Of a stretch of 17,364 bases of DNA, positions 1 through 6,964 are shown piece by piece; the stretch's first letter is position 1, and each line of letters starts with the position of its first letter. Both the position numbers and the translations under genes were made by a program. A model generated the notes under the pieces. That model did not search any database and had not been told where the DNA came from. It saw only the letters and a program-made list of their open reading frames with translations. The stretch is from an uncultured bacterium. Lineage in GTDB: Bacteria; Patescibacteriota; Patescibacteriia; UBA1558; GWA2-36-10. The stretch covers positions 1 to 17,364 of the forward strand of contig CALMZN010000076.1 of the NCBI GenBank assembly GCA_937870675.1. Reading direction: 5' to 3'.

Positions 1-21
1 AACAGTGTATTTGCGCACCTG

Positions 22-50
22 TTGACATTGTAGCCAAAATTGGCCAAAAT
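22..50 (+). promoter_or_regulatory. Possible promoter with inverted repeat upstream of the recombinase
   Basis: TTGACA at 22-27 and CAAAAT at 45-50 are separated by 17 bases. The -35 is perfect and the -10 matches four of six. The spacer holds a perfect short inverted repeat, GCCAA-AA-TTGGC (33-44), which could be an operator. The recombinase start codon follows at 82. No Shine-Dalgarno sequence is evident. Weak, since the region is AT-rich. Confidence 0.3.
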
Positions 51-81
51 GTAAATAATAAATATTTAATCACACCATGTT

Positions 82-1050
82 ATGAAAAGCGATTTTTTTA
101 CCCCGCCGAAGCATTTGGCAAAGGCGGGAAGGGCCTTAAGAAAGCCCCAGTTTTTGGCCAACAGCCACCACCTAGCCAATCTAGCTCAGGAGCTAATAAT
201 TAGAGGATTTTCCAAGAGAACCATCAAGAGCTATTTATCCCACAATCAGAGATTTTTGGATTTTGTGGCTAAGTCAGCTAGGGAGGTTGATAGTCAGGAT
301 ATCAAAAATTATTTGCTTTATTTGAAAAGCCAAAATCAGACTAATACCTCTCTCAATCAAGTCATTTCTGCCCTCAAATTTTATTATCAACAGATTCTAC
401 GCCGGAAGCTGTTTTTTAGTATCCAGCGGCCAAAAAAAGAAAAGTTTTTGCCAGTAGTTCTCACCAGAGCCGAGATTATAAAAATAATCAACTGCGCTCA
501 CAACTTAAAACACAAGCTTTTGCTGTCCTTGCTCTATGGTTCTGGTTTGCGGGTGTCAGAAGTAGTAAAAATAAAAATAGGCCATTTGGATTTGATAAGC
601 AAAAGCTTGTTAGTCAAAGATGCCAAAGGCCAGAAAGATCGCTATACATTATTAAGTGGTATTAGTATAAAATTATTAAATTTGTATTTACCAAAAATAC
701 CAATCGTAGATTCCGAGCGACCCGTGATGAGCGTAGCCAAACCAAGTCGAGGGACAGAGCAAAAATATTTATTTAGTGGCTCGCCTCGCGAAGCGGGGCA
801 GGGTGGTGAGTCCAGCTTGAGTCAGCGCTCGGCGCAAAAAATATTTGATCACGCTTTAGCCGAGTCAGGCCTAAAAAAAGAGGCCACTTGTCATAGTTTG
901 CGCCATAGTTTTGCCACCCACCTGCTAGAAGGCGGAGTGGATATTCGCTATATTCAAAAATTATTGGGTCACCAAAATATAAAAACTACGGAAATATATA
1001 CTCACGTGGCTAGAAATTTTTGTAATAACATAAAAAGCCCCTTGGACTAA
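82..1050 (+). CDS. Tyrosine recombinase (XerC/XerD-like)
   Basis: Site-specific DNA recombinase of the tyrosine integrase family, which cuts and rejoins DNA through a phosphotyrosine intermediate. The N-terminal SAM-like DNA-binding domain spans about residues 32-112, and the catalytic domain runs from about 125 to the end. Visible catalytic residues are R157 (GSGLRVSE), K182 (AKGQKDR), H271 and R274 (HSLRH), H297 (LLGH) and nucleophile Y306 (EIYTHV), so the enzyme should be active. At 322 residues it is a little longer than the usual 290-310. The extra length is in the N-terminal 30 residues and in stretches 207-227 and 233-246, which are encoded by GC-rich palindromic sequence. The start is the only ATG before the DNA-binding domain. 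It could be the chromosome-dimer resolvase or the integrase of an element; no att site or dif site was recognised. Confidence 0.88.
   Translation: MKSDFFTPPKHLAKAGRALRKPQFLANSHHLANLAQELIIRGFSKRTIKSYLSHNQRFLDFVAKSAREVDSQDIKNYLLYLKSQNQTNTSLNQVISALKFYYQQILRRKLFFSIQRPKKEKFLPVVLTRAEIIKIINCAHNLKHKLLLSLLYGSGLRVSEVVKIKIGHLDLISKSLLVKDAKGQKDRYTLLSGISIKLLNLYLPKIPIVDSERPVMSVAKPSRGTEQKYLFSGSPREAGQGGESSLSQRSAQKIFDHALAESGLKKEATCHSLRHSFATHLLEGGVDIRYIQKLLGHQNIKTTEIYTHVARNFCNNIKSPLD
102..128 (+). repeat. Palindromic sequence inside the recombinase frame (N-terminus)
   Basis: CCCGCC at 102-107 pairs with GGCGGG at 123-128. It encodes roughly residues 8-16 of the recombinase, upstream of the conserved DNA-binding domain, and is much more GC-rich than its surroundings. 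It looks like an in-frame repeat insertion or an N-terminal extension made from one. Confidence 0.4.
704..812 (+). repeat. Two GC-rich repeat-like insertions inside the recombinase frame
   Basis: Between the beta-strand carrying K182 and the HSLRH motif the gene has two GC-rich stretches. The first (about 704-764) adds some 20 residues (IVDSERPVMSVAKPSRGTEQ) not expected in this family. The second contains an RNA hairpin, GCCTCGC-GAA-GCGGGGC (783-799), with one G-T pair. Both keep the frame open and fall in a loop region of the fold, so catalytic residues are undisturbed. The base composition and the words used resemble the intergenic palindromes elsewhere in the window. Confidence 0.5.
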
Positions 1051-1153
1051 AAAATAAAAATTTCACTTTTTTTAGGTTTTTCAGGCAGAGGAATGGGCTT
1101 TGAAAACTTTACAGAGGTATTGTATATGGTAGTATTAAAATAAATATGTTCAA

Positions 1154-1213
1154 TTGACATGACACATAGTACTCCTAAGTATTAGAAGTATATTAAGATA
1201 ATCAAACTATAAT
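1154..1213 (+). promoter_or_regulatory. Weak promoter candidates for the surface-modification trio
   Basis: A perfect TTGACA lies at 1154-1159 and a perfect TATAAT at 1208-1213, but they are 48 bases apart and cannot belong to one sigma-70 promoter. TATAAT at 1208 would start RNA near 1220, about 20 bases before the ATG at 1239, but lacks a convincing -35. TTGACA at 1154 has only poor -10 partners. At least one probably belongs to a real promoter. Confidence 0.25.
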
Positions 1214-1238
1214 TTACCAAATAATTTAAACAAACAAT

Positions 1239-1475
1239 ATGGATTTATTCTTTTATTTTTTATTTACTTTGGGTATTTTTATCATGAGTACAAAGTCGGC
1301 TCAGGCCTATCTAGATCCTGGTAGCGGTTCCCTATTGTTTCAGATACTAGTTGGTGGAGTGCTTAGCGGGCTATTCGCCATAAAATTATATTATAGGAAA
1401 ATAAAATTATTTTTCAAAAAGAAAAGATCTAATAAACAAGAAAATATAGAACATAATGATCCAGCAAAAAATTAA
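1239..1475 (+). CDS. Small secreted/membrane protein with YLDPGSGS motif
   Basis: A 78-residue protein of unknown function. The first 23 residues look like a signal peptide or first membrane segment (hydrophobic 3-16, then STKSAQA with a plausible signal peptidase site AQA before Y24). Directly after it comes YLDPGSGS (24-31), then a second membrane segment (about 31-51) and a lysine-rich tail (52-66). If the signal is cut, the motif would be the mature N-terminus facing outward. The last 20 bases overlap the next gene, which implies translational coupling. No Shine-Dalgarno sequence precedes the ATG. From memory, short proteins with Y(L/I)DPG(S/T)GS occur next to sulfatase-like genes in other bacteria. 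It probably serves the same envelope process as its two neighbours. Confidence 0.75.
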   Translation: MDLFFYFLFTLGIFIMSTKSAQAYLDPGSGSLLFQILVGGVLSGLFAIKLYYRKIKLFFKKKRSNKQENIEHNDPAKN

Positions 1476-2826
1476 GAGCTCATTTAGAGATTCTAGTGGA
1501 TTTTTATTTATTAGAGATGGACAATTGTTTCGACAAATAAACAAAAGCTACCAGGAGGATTATGAATTGCTAATATCTTCTGGTTTGTATCAAAAATTAA
1601 TTTCTCAAAAATTACTCATTGATCATCAGGAAGAGGGCCTTTTGGATTTTTATTCTTCAGCGGGCTATAAAATAATAAAACCACGCCAGTTAAACATTAT
1701 ATCCTACCCCTATGAATGGTGCTTTTCCCAACTCAAAGATGCGGCCTTGCTCACTTTGCAAATCCAAAAATTATCCCTAGAGCACGGCCTGTCTCTCAAA
1801 GATGCTAGCGCTTACAATGTTCAATTTTATAATGGTCAGGCAATATTTATCGATACCTTATCATTTGAAAAATATAAAGAGGGTCGGCCTTGGCCTGCTT
1901 ACAAACAATTTTGTCAGCATTTTTTAGCCCCTCTAGTCCTGATCTCTTATAAAGATTTGAATTTAGGACAACTGGCTAGGATCTTTATAGATGGCCTTGA
2001 CTTGAATCTAGCCAGTAAACTGCTACCAATTTCTAGCTGGCTAAATTTTTCTTTGTTGACCCACATTCATCTACACGCCAAAAGCCAAAAGCATTATGCT
2101 GATAAAAAAATAAAATATCAACGAAAAATAAGTAAACAGGCCGTATTGGCCTTGATAGACAATCTAGAATCGGCTGTTAAAAAGTTAAAATTCCCACCCA
2201 CCAGCACAGAGTGGGGAGAGTATTATAGCTTTACCAATTATTCTGATCAGGCCTTTGGCTACAAAAAAGAATTAGTAGAAGAATTTTTAGAAAAATTAAA
2301 ACCAAAAAATGTTTGGGATCTAGGGGGCAATACAGGAATCTTTAGCAGATTGGCTAGTGATAAAAATATCCCTACTATTTGTTTTGATATAGATTTGGTT
2401 GCGGTTGAAAAAAATTATTTATACACCAAAAAAAATAAAGAAAAAAATTTGTTGCCTCTATTTTTGGATCTTACTAATCCTAGTCCAAATATTGGCTGGG
2501 CTAATCAAGAGAGGGACTCCTGGCAAAATAGAGGACCCGCTGATACCTTGATGGCCCTAGCCTTGATTCATCATCTAGCCATAGCAAACAATCTACCTTT
2601 TGATAAGATTGCCAGCTATTTTAGTGGTCTAGGAAATAATTTAATTATAGAATTTGTTCCTAAAGAGGATTCTAAAGTAGAAAAATTATTAGCCACTCGA
2701 GAAGATATATTTTCTGAATACGATCAAGTCCATTTCGAAGAATCCTTCGCTAGATATTTTAATATCAAAGAATCAAAAAATATCAAAGAATCAAAAAGAT
2801 ACTTGTATCTAATGACTAAAAAATAA
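1456..2826 (+). CDS. SAM-dependent methyltransferase with kinase-like N-terminal region
   Basis: A 456-residue two-part protein. The C-terminal part (about 255-456) is a class I methyltransferase: motif I VWDLGGNTG (287-294), an acidic SAM-ribose position at FDID (310-313), and a motif IV-like region DTLMALALIHHL (363-374). The N-terminal part (about 10-250) has the spacing of a kinase-like active site: HGLSLKDASAYNVQF (110-124) resembles a catalytic loop with D116 and N121, and AIFIDTLSFE (129-138) resembles the metal-binding aspartate segment. That reading is inference. The gene starts inside the preceding small gene and its stop overlaps the next start (TAATG), so the three are co-translated. 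Near the C-terminus NIKESK is repeated exactly. The substrate is unknown; by context it is a surface glycan or lipid intermediate. The protein is cytoplasmic, with no membrane segment. Confidence 0.75.
   Translation: MIQQKIKSSFRDSSGFLFIRDGQLFRQINKSYQEDYELLISSGLYQKLISQKLLIDHQEEGLLDFYSSAGYKIIKPRQLNIISYPYEWCFSQLKDAALLTLQIQKLSLEHGLSLKDASAYNVQFYNGQAIFIDTLSFEKYKEGRPWPAYKQFCQHFLAPLVLISYKDLNLGQLARIFIDGLDLNLASKLLPISSWLNFSLLTHIHLHAKSQKHYADKKIKYQRKISKQAVLALIDNLESAVKKLKFPPTSTEWGEYYSFTNYSDQAFGYKKELVEEFLEKLKPKNVWDLGGNTGIFSRLASDKNIPTICFDIDLVAVEKNYLYTKKNKEKNLLPLFLDLTNPSPNIGWANQERDSWQNRGPADTLMALALIHHLAIANNLPFDKIASYFSGLGNNLIIEFVPKEDSKVEKLLATREDIFSEYDQVHFEESFARYFNIKESKNIKESKRYLYLMTKK
2761..2796 (+). repeat. Exact 18-bp tandem duplication in the methyltransferase gene
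   Basis: AATATCAAAGAATCAAAA occurs at 2761-2778 and again at 2779-2796, encoding NIKESK twice. The unit is a multiple of three, so the frame is kept. It lies just before the last strand of the methyltransferase fold and may be a recent slippage product. Confidence 0.9.
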
Positions 2827-4388
2827 TGAAAAAAGATATTTTACTTCACCCTTGGCTCTTTGCCTTGATACCCATTGTAGGATTATTTGAAAATAATCAG
2901 GATATTGCCACTGCTCAATACTTGCCAAAACCAATTATCATTGCTTTACTGAGCACTAGTATTTTATTTTTTATAATAAACATTTTCATAAAAAATAAAT
3001 ACAAAAGCTCAGTCGTTAGCTCAATTATTATTATTTCTTTTTTTTATTATTATTCATTTTCCGATATATTTTTTGTCCTAAACCCTTATCTAGCTTATGG
3101 CTTATTATATTACCAATCATTAGCTCTGGTAGTTTATATTTTTACGCTGGTCGGTACAGGTTTTGTCGTGGCCAATAGTACTCATAAATTTGACAACGCC
3201 AATAAACTTCTCAATTTTTTCGCTAGTGTAATACTTGTTTTACAGCTATTTAATATTGCCAATTATCAATACCAACACCAAGGCAGTATTATTGATCAAA
3301 TTAATTTTAAAGACCAGCCATTAGGTGAAAATAGTGAAATAAAAAATACCAATAATCTGCCAGATGTTTATTATATAATCCTTGACGGCTATGCTAGGCA
3401 GGATGTTTTAAAAGATATGTATAATTATGATAATAGTTATTTTATAGATTTCCTAAAAGAAAAAGGATTTTTTGTGGCTGATCACTCTACCTCAAATTAT
3501 AACCAAACTTTTTTGTCTTTGGATAGCGCCTTAAATATAAATTATTTAGATGAGGTGGCCTCCAAAGTCGGTCATCAATCCAATGATAGATCGGTGTTAA
3601 AAAAATTGCTTAGTAATAATATAGTTGATGATTTTTTCAAAAGCAGGGGCTATACTTTTGTTTCTTTACCAGCTACTTGGACAGGAGCGTACAAAAACAT
3701 TAAATCAGATATTTATTTGGCCAATAATTTGAGACAAAATGATTTTGAAGCCCTATTAATTAAAAAAACCCCCTTATTTTTATTTTCGTCAGGAGTCCAG
3801 ATTAGAGACATAGCCACATACATAGAAACTTTTTTAGATAAAATACCAGAAATAGCTAGCATAGAGGCCCCAACCTTTAGCTATATACACATATTATCGC
3901 CTCATCCACCTTTTATATTTGAATCAGATGGGCAGGTTGTAGATGTTGTTGCAACTTGCTTGGACGGCACAGATGGTAGCTTATACTTTGATGTCTGTCC
4001 AGGTGGGGTAGAAAAATATCAAAAACAATACATCGGTCAATTATCTTATTTGAATAAACGTTTTGAAACTATAATAAACAAAATTTTAGCCACCTCAAAA
4101 AACCCGCCAATTATTATTTTACAAGCTGACCATGGCCCCGGATCAATGTTGGATTGGGATAGTTTGGCCAACAGTAATGCAGTCGAAAGAATGAGCATCT
4201 TGAACGCTTATTATGTGCCAGAAGAAACAAAAAAGATACTTTATCCAAGCATTACTCCAGTAAATACTTTTAGGGTGCTATTCAATTCGGTCTTTGGTGC
4301 TAACTTCGAAATTTTGGAAGACAAAAATTATTTTGCTACTTGGAGTCATCCTTATGACTTTGTAGATGTCACCAGTCAAGTAAAATAA
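2826..4388 (+). CDS. Membrane-anchored sulfatase/phosphoglycerol-transferase-like enzyme (alkaline phosphatase superfamily)
   Basis: A 520-residue enzyme with four or five N-terminal membrane segments (about 8-20, 35-56, 63-80, 95-117, 127-146) and a large catalytic domain expected outside the membrane. Metal and active-site positions typical of the superfamily are visible: D187 in YYIILDGYAR, a candidate nucleophile T228 in NQTFLS, H360 in SPHPPF, D435-H436 in QADHGPGS and H508 in WSHP. This is the layout of LTA synthase and phosphoethanolamine-transferase relatives, which move or remove phospho-groups on surface polymers. The exact donor and acceptor cannot be read. Two cysteines (378, 391) could form a disulfide. 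Its start overlaps the methyltransferase stop by one base, and a strong hairpin follows the stop, so it closes the operon. Confidence 0.8.
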   Translation: MKKDILLHPWLFALIPIVGLFENNQDIATAQYLPKPIIIALLSTSILFFIINIFIKNKYKSSVVSSIIIISFFYYYSFSDIFFVLNPYLAYGLLYYQSLALVVYIFTLVGTGFVVANSTHKFDNANKLLNFFASVILVLQLFNIANYQYQHQGSIIDQINFKDQPLGENSEIKNTNNLPDVYYIILDGYARQDVLKDMYNYDNSYFIDFLKEKGFFVADHSTSNYNQTFLSLDSALNINYLDEVASKVGHQSNDRSVLKKLLSNNIVDDFFKSRGYTFVSLPATWTGAYKNIKSDIYLANNLRQNDFEALLIKKTPLFLFSSGVQIRDIATYIETFLDKIPEIASIEAPTFSYIHILSPHPPFIFESDGQVVDVVATCLDGTDGSLYFDVCPGGVEKYQKQYIGQLSYLNKRFETIINKILATSKNPPIIILQADHGPGSMLDWDSLANSNAVERMSILNAYYVPEETKKILYPSITPVNTFRVLFNSVFGANFEILEDKNYFATWSHPYDFVDVTSQVK

Positions 4389-4404
4389 AAGAGTCCGCTG
4401 GATT

Positions 4405-4442
4405 AATAAACCGTCGAGCTGAGCTCGACGGTTTATTTTGTG
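4405..4442 (+). terminator. Rho-independent terminator of the surface-modification trio
   Basis: A near-perfect hairpin with 16-base arms at 4405-4420 and 4422-4437 around a single central G (in RNA a few central bases form the loop). The core GTCGAG...CTCGAC is GC-rich and the ends are AATAAA/TTTATT, followed by TTTTG. It lies 17 bases after the sulfatase-like stop. The A/T ends make it potentially bidirectional. Confidence 0.75.
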
Positions 4443-4455
4443 TAATTTTATTTTC

Positions 4456-4483
4456 TTGACAATTTTTTATAACATGATATTAT
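4456..4483 (+). promoter_or_regulatory. Strong consensus-like promoter for a non-coding transcript
   Basis: TTGACA (4456-4461), a 16-base spacer, and TATTAT (4478-4483), with an extended -10 TG at 4475-4476. It predicts a start near 4490. It lies after the trio's terminator, and no credible protein gene follows on this strand before the opposing genes, so it most likely drives the RNA at 4490-4592. Confidence 0.6.
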
Positions 4484-4489
4484 GTTATT

Positions 4490-4592
4490 GAAGACTTTCG
4501 GCCGTGGTTTATAAACCACACTTAGCGGGAAGTCTTTAAAAAAAGCTTTTGCCCGAGGTTTATAAACCTCAAACTGGCCGAAAGCCTTTTTT
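4490..4592 (+). ncRNA. Candidate small RNA of two tandem, structurally matching hairpins
   Basis: The predicted transcript folds into two similar domains. Each has a lower stem with one mismatch, an asymmetric five-base bulge on the 3' side (ACTTA; AAACT), and an upper palindrome: GTGGTTTATAAACCAC (4504-4519) and GAGGTTTATAAACCTC (4555-4570). Between the copies a T-A pair becomes A-T in the upper stem, and the lower-stem sequences differ yet still pair (CTTTC/GGGAAG; CTTTTG/CGAAAG), which is internal covariation. The second stem is followed by TTTTTTATTT, a terminator-like end, and its minus-strand reading is followed by seven T, so it may also stop the opposing ftsH-side transcript. No family was recognised. 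The alternative is a pair of palindromic repeats or plain convergent terminators. Confidence 0.45.
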
Positions 4593-5007
4593 ATTTATTC
4601 AAAGGAAATATAGACATCAACCATTTTTGCCCCGTTTTTTTGTTTTCTTTTATTTGTAAGAAAAATAGATCATTATCTTTACTTGTACCAGCAAAGCGGT
4701 GCAATATTTCCGATTTTTTGTTTGGGTTTTCTTTAGATTCCGGATCAAATTTTGAATTTTGGATTAATTCTAAACCACAAGAAAAGTATTTTAATCTTCT
4801 CATTCTATCTCGCCAATTTTCTTTAGTAAAAAGATGTTGCCAAAAAAATTCTAAAAATATTTTGTCATTTTTGAAATAAGCAGATCTAATATAGGGCCGT
4901 CTTTTGGTCTTACTTTTTATTGGCTTATAAATTTTTAGAGCTCTAGAATGTACTTCTCTAAAATTAGCTCCACTAATTTTAGTAGATTTAGTCCTATAAA
5001 CTTTCAT
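4591..5007 (-). CDS. Small basic protein of unknown function
   Basis: A 138-residue, strongly basic protein with no membrane segment or signal peptide. It has arginine/lysine-rich stretches (KSKTKRRPYIR 31-41; NWRDRMRRLKY 64-74), a W/F-rich centre, and an ILHRFAG segment (101-107) followed by alternating beta-like strands ending in WLMSIFP (129-135). This general pattern, with conserved-looking H103 and R104, recalls small RNase-type toxins (barnase/RelE/colicin-like folds), but I cannot assign it. It starts 38 bases after the ftsH stop on the same strand, so it may share that transcript. A TATAAT lies upstream on its strand (5033-5028) without a clear -35. No antitoxin-like partner is visible next to it. 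Confidence 0.6.
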   Translation of the reverse strand: MKVYRTKSTKISGANFREVHSRALKIYKPIKSKTKRRPYIRSAYFKNDKIFLEFFWQHLFTKENWRDRMRRLKYFSCGLELIQNSKFDPESKENPNKKSEILHRFAGTSKDNDLFFLQIKENKKTGQKWLMSIFPLNK

Positions 5008-5045
5008 ATAATCGCTTTTCTTAAACCATTATATTTTTTTGTATT

Positions 5046-6851
5046 TTACGCCATCAGACCAGCAAATTCTTCTTTTTCAATGGTCTCTTTTTCAATCAGG
5101 GTAGCAACTATTTTTTCCATCTTGGCCTTATTATCATGGATAGTTTTTTCAGCGGTCTTGAGAGCGTTTTTGATGTAGTTGGATATTTCTTCATCTATTA
5201 TTTCGGCAGTTTTTTCACTATAGTCACGGCGCTCGTGAATTTCTTTGCCCAAGAAAATCATTTCTTCTTTTTCACCAAAGGTGCGTGGTCCTAGTTTAGC
5301 ATCCATGCCGTACTGAGTGACAATTTGTCTGGCCATTTGCGTGACTTTTTTCAAGTCATTGCTAGCGCCAGTTGTCACCTCGTCGAAAAATATTTTTTCA
5401 GCCGCAAAGCCACCCAGCAAGACAGCCATGTTGTCAATAAAATCCGAGTAGCTGTGCATTTTCTTTTCTTCGTCAGGCAAGTTGATAGTATAGCCCGCGG
5501 CTCGTCCCCGAGAAATGATAGATATTTTGTGCACTGGATCAGAGTGGGGTAAGACATGAGAGATCAAGGCATGACCGGCCTCATGATAGGCCGTGATTTT
5601 CTTTTCTTTTTCTGACAAAATGTAGGATTTTCTTTGTCGACCCAAGAGTACGCGCTCAATGGACTCCAAAACATCTTGACCCAATATTTTTTTCTCATTT
5701 CTTTTGGCTACCACAATAGCGGCTTCGTTTAATAAGTTGGCTAGATCAGCACCAGAAAATCCCGGAGTTCTTTGGGCTACGGTTTTCAAGTTAACATCCT
5801 CGGCTAGCGGTTTGTTCTTGGCGTGGATTTTTAATATTTCTTCGCGGTCTTTGATGTCTGGCAAATCAATCACTACTTGGCGATCAAAACGACCCGGTCT
5901 AAGCAGGGCTGGATCCAAGACATCTGGTCTATTGGTAGCGGCAATGACAATAATATTGGTTTGGTTATCAAAGCCATCCATCTCTACCAATATCTGGTTC
6001 AAGGTCTGCTCGCGTTCATCATGCGAGCCACCTAAGCCCGCGCCTCTTTGGCGTCCCACAGCGTCAATCTCATCAATGAAGATCAGACAAGGAGCGGCTT
6101 TTTTGGCTTTTTTGAATAAATCACGGACACGAGAAGCGCCCACACCCACAAACATTTCCACAAATTCAGAACCAGAAATATGAAAGAAGGGCACTTTGGC
6201 TTCGCCAGCCACAGCGCGAGCCAGTAGGGTTTTGCCAGTACCGGGCGCGCCGAGCAACAAGACGCCGCGCGGTATTTTGGCGCCGACATCAATAAACTTT
6301 TGCGGGTTTTTCAAAAAGTCGACAATTTCTTTGAGGTCTTCTTTGGCTTCTTGAGCGCCAGCCACGTCCGTAAAGTTTACTTTATTGTTTTGGGAGGCCA
6401 TCTTGGCGCCGGATTGTCCAAAAGACATAGCGCGATTGTTGACACCTTGGACTTGGCGCATCATAAACCACACCACAGCAATGATGATGATTAGGGGCAG
6501 GAGATAGGGCAGGATAGCCAGCCACCAGATATTGTCGCTATTTTCGTCTTTGACCGAAATATTGGCGGCCGTAATTTTGTCTGGTGTGACACCATAATTT
6601 TTGAGTAGGTCGCTAAGCGGCTCATTGGTTTCTTTGCGGGTGGTCTCAGTAGTATCATCTTGCAGAGTCACCTCTAGTTTACTGCCAGTGACTGTGATGC
6701 TTTTCACTTGGTCAGCGTTGATTTGGCTGACCAGCTTAGCCACACTTACTTCTTCAACTTTTTTGCTAGAGCTGTCAAAAAAACTGAAAATACCCAACAG
6801 CAAAACTAGCATTAGAAAAAATATGGCAATATTTTTTATATTTTTGTTCAT
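5046..6851 (-). CDS. ftsH: ATP-dependent zinc metalloprotease FtsH
   Basis: Membrane-bound AAA+ protease that extracts and degrades membrane and unfolded proteins as a hexamer. Two membrane segments (about 8-25 and 109-131) flank an extracytoplasmic domain. The AAA+ module has Walker A GAPGTGKT (201-208), Walker B LIFIDEID (256-263) and the second region of homology ATNRPDVLDPALLRPGRFDR (305-324). The zinc protease has HEAGH (423-427) with the third ligand at D499 (GASNDL). At 601 residues it is a normal length and complete. It lies downstream of the S1-like gene on the same strand, with its own candidate promoter in the gap, and upstream of a small basic protein gene. Confidence 0.98.
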   Translation of the reverse strand: MNKNIKNIAIFFLMLVLLLGIFSFFDSSSKKVEEVSVAKLVSQINADQVKSITVTGSKLEVTLQDDTTETTRKETNEPLSDLLKNYGVTPDKITAANISVKDENSDNIWWLAILPYLLPLIIIIAVVWFMMRQVQGVNNRAMSFGQSGAKMASQNNKVNFTDVAGAQEAKEDLKEIVDFLKNPQKFIDVGAKIPRGVLLLGAPGTGKTLLARAVAGEAKVPFFHISGSEFVEMFVGVGASRVRDLFKKAKKAAPCLIFIDEIDAVGRQRGAGLGGSHDEREQTLNQILVEMDGFDNQTNIIVIAATNRPDVLDPALLRPGRFDRQVVIDLPDIKDREEILKIHAKNKPLAEDVNLKTVAQRTPGFSGADLANLLNEAAIVVAKRNEKKILGQDVLESIERVLLGRQRKSYILSEKEKKITAYHEAGHALISHVLPHSDPVHKISIISRGRAAGYTINLPDEEKKMHSYSDFIDNMAVLLGGFAAEKIFFDEVTTGASNDLKKVTQMARQIVTQYGMDAKLGPRTFGEKEEMIFLGKEIHERRDYSEKTAEIIDEEISNYIKNALKTAEKTIHDNKAKMEKIVATLIEKETIEKEEFAGLMA

Positions 6852-6872
6852 AATATTGCTTACTTAGATTTA

Positions 6873-6901
6873 ATTTTAGCACCAAAAGTGAATAATGTCC
6901 C
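6873..6901 (-). promoter_or_regulatory. Possible ftsH promoter
   Basis: On the minus strand, GGGACA (6901-6896) and TAAAAT (6878-6873) are separated by 17 bases, about 22 bases before the ATG. The -35 matches four of six and the -10 five of six. The -35 lies at the edge of the palindromic repeat that separates ftsH from the S1-like gene, so the repeat may supply part of the promoter. Confidence 0.35.
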
Positions 6902-6962
6902 GCTTCGCCTTTTCGCTTGCGAGGCGAGCCCGCTTTGACTGGCTGAAAGCGAGGCGAGCAGC
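6897..6962. repeat. GC-rich palindromic repeat between the S1-like gene and ftsH
   Basis: A patch rich in the words GCTTCGCC, GCGAGGCGAGC and AAAGCGAGGCGAGC in otherwise AT-rich DNA. It contains the inverted pair CGCTTT (6931-6936)/AAAGCG (6946-6951) and two copies of GCGAGGCGAGC. It fills almost the whole space after the S1 stop. It could fold in the mRNA and attenuate read-through, but it lacks a T-tract on the minus strand. Confidence 0.6.
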
Positions 6963-6964
6963 TT

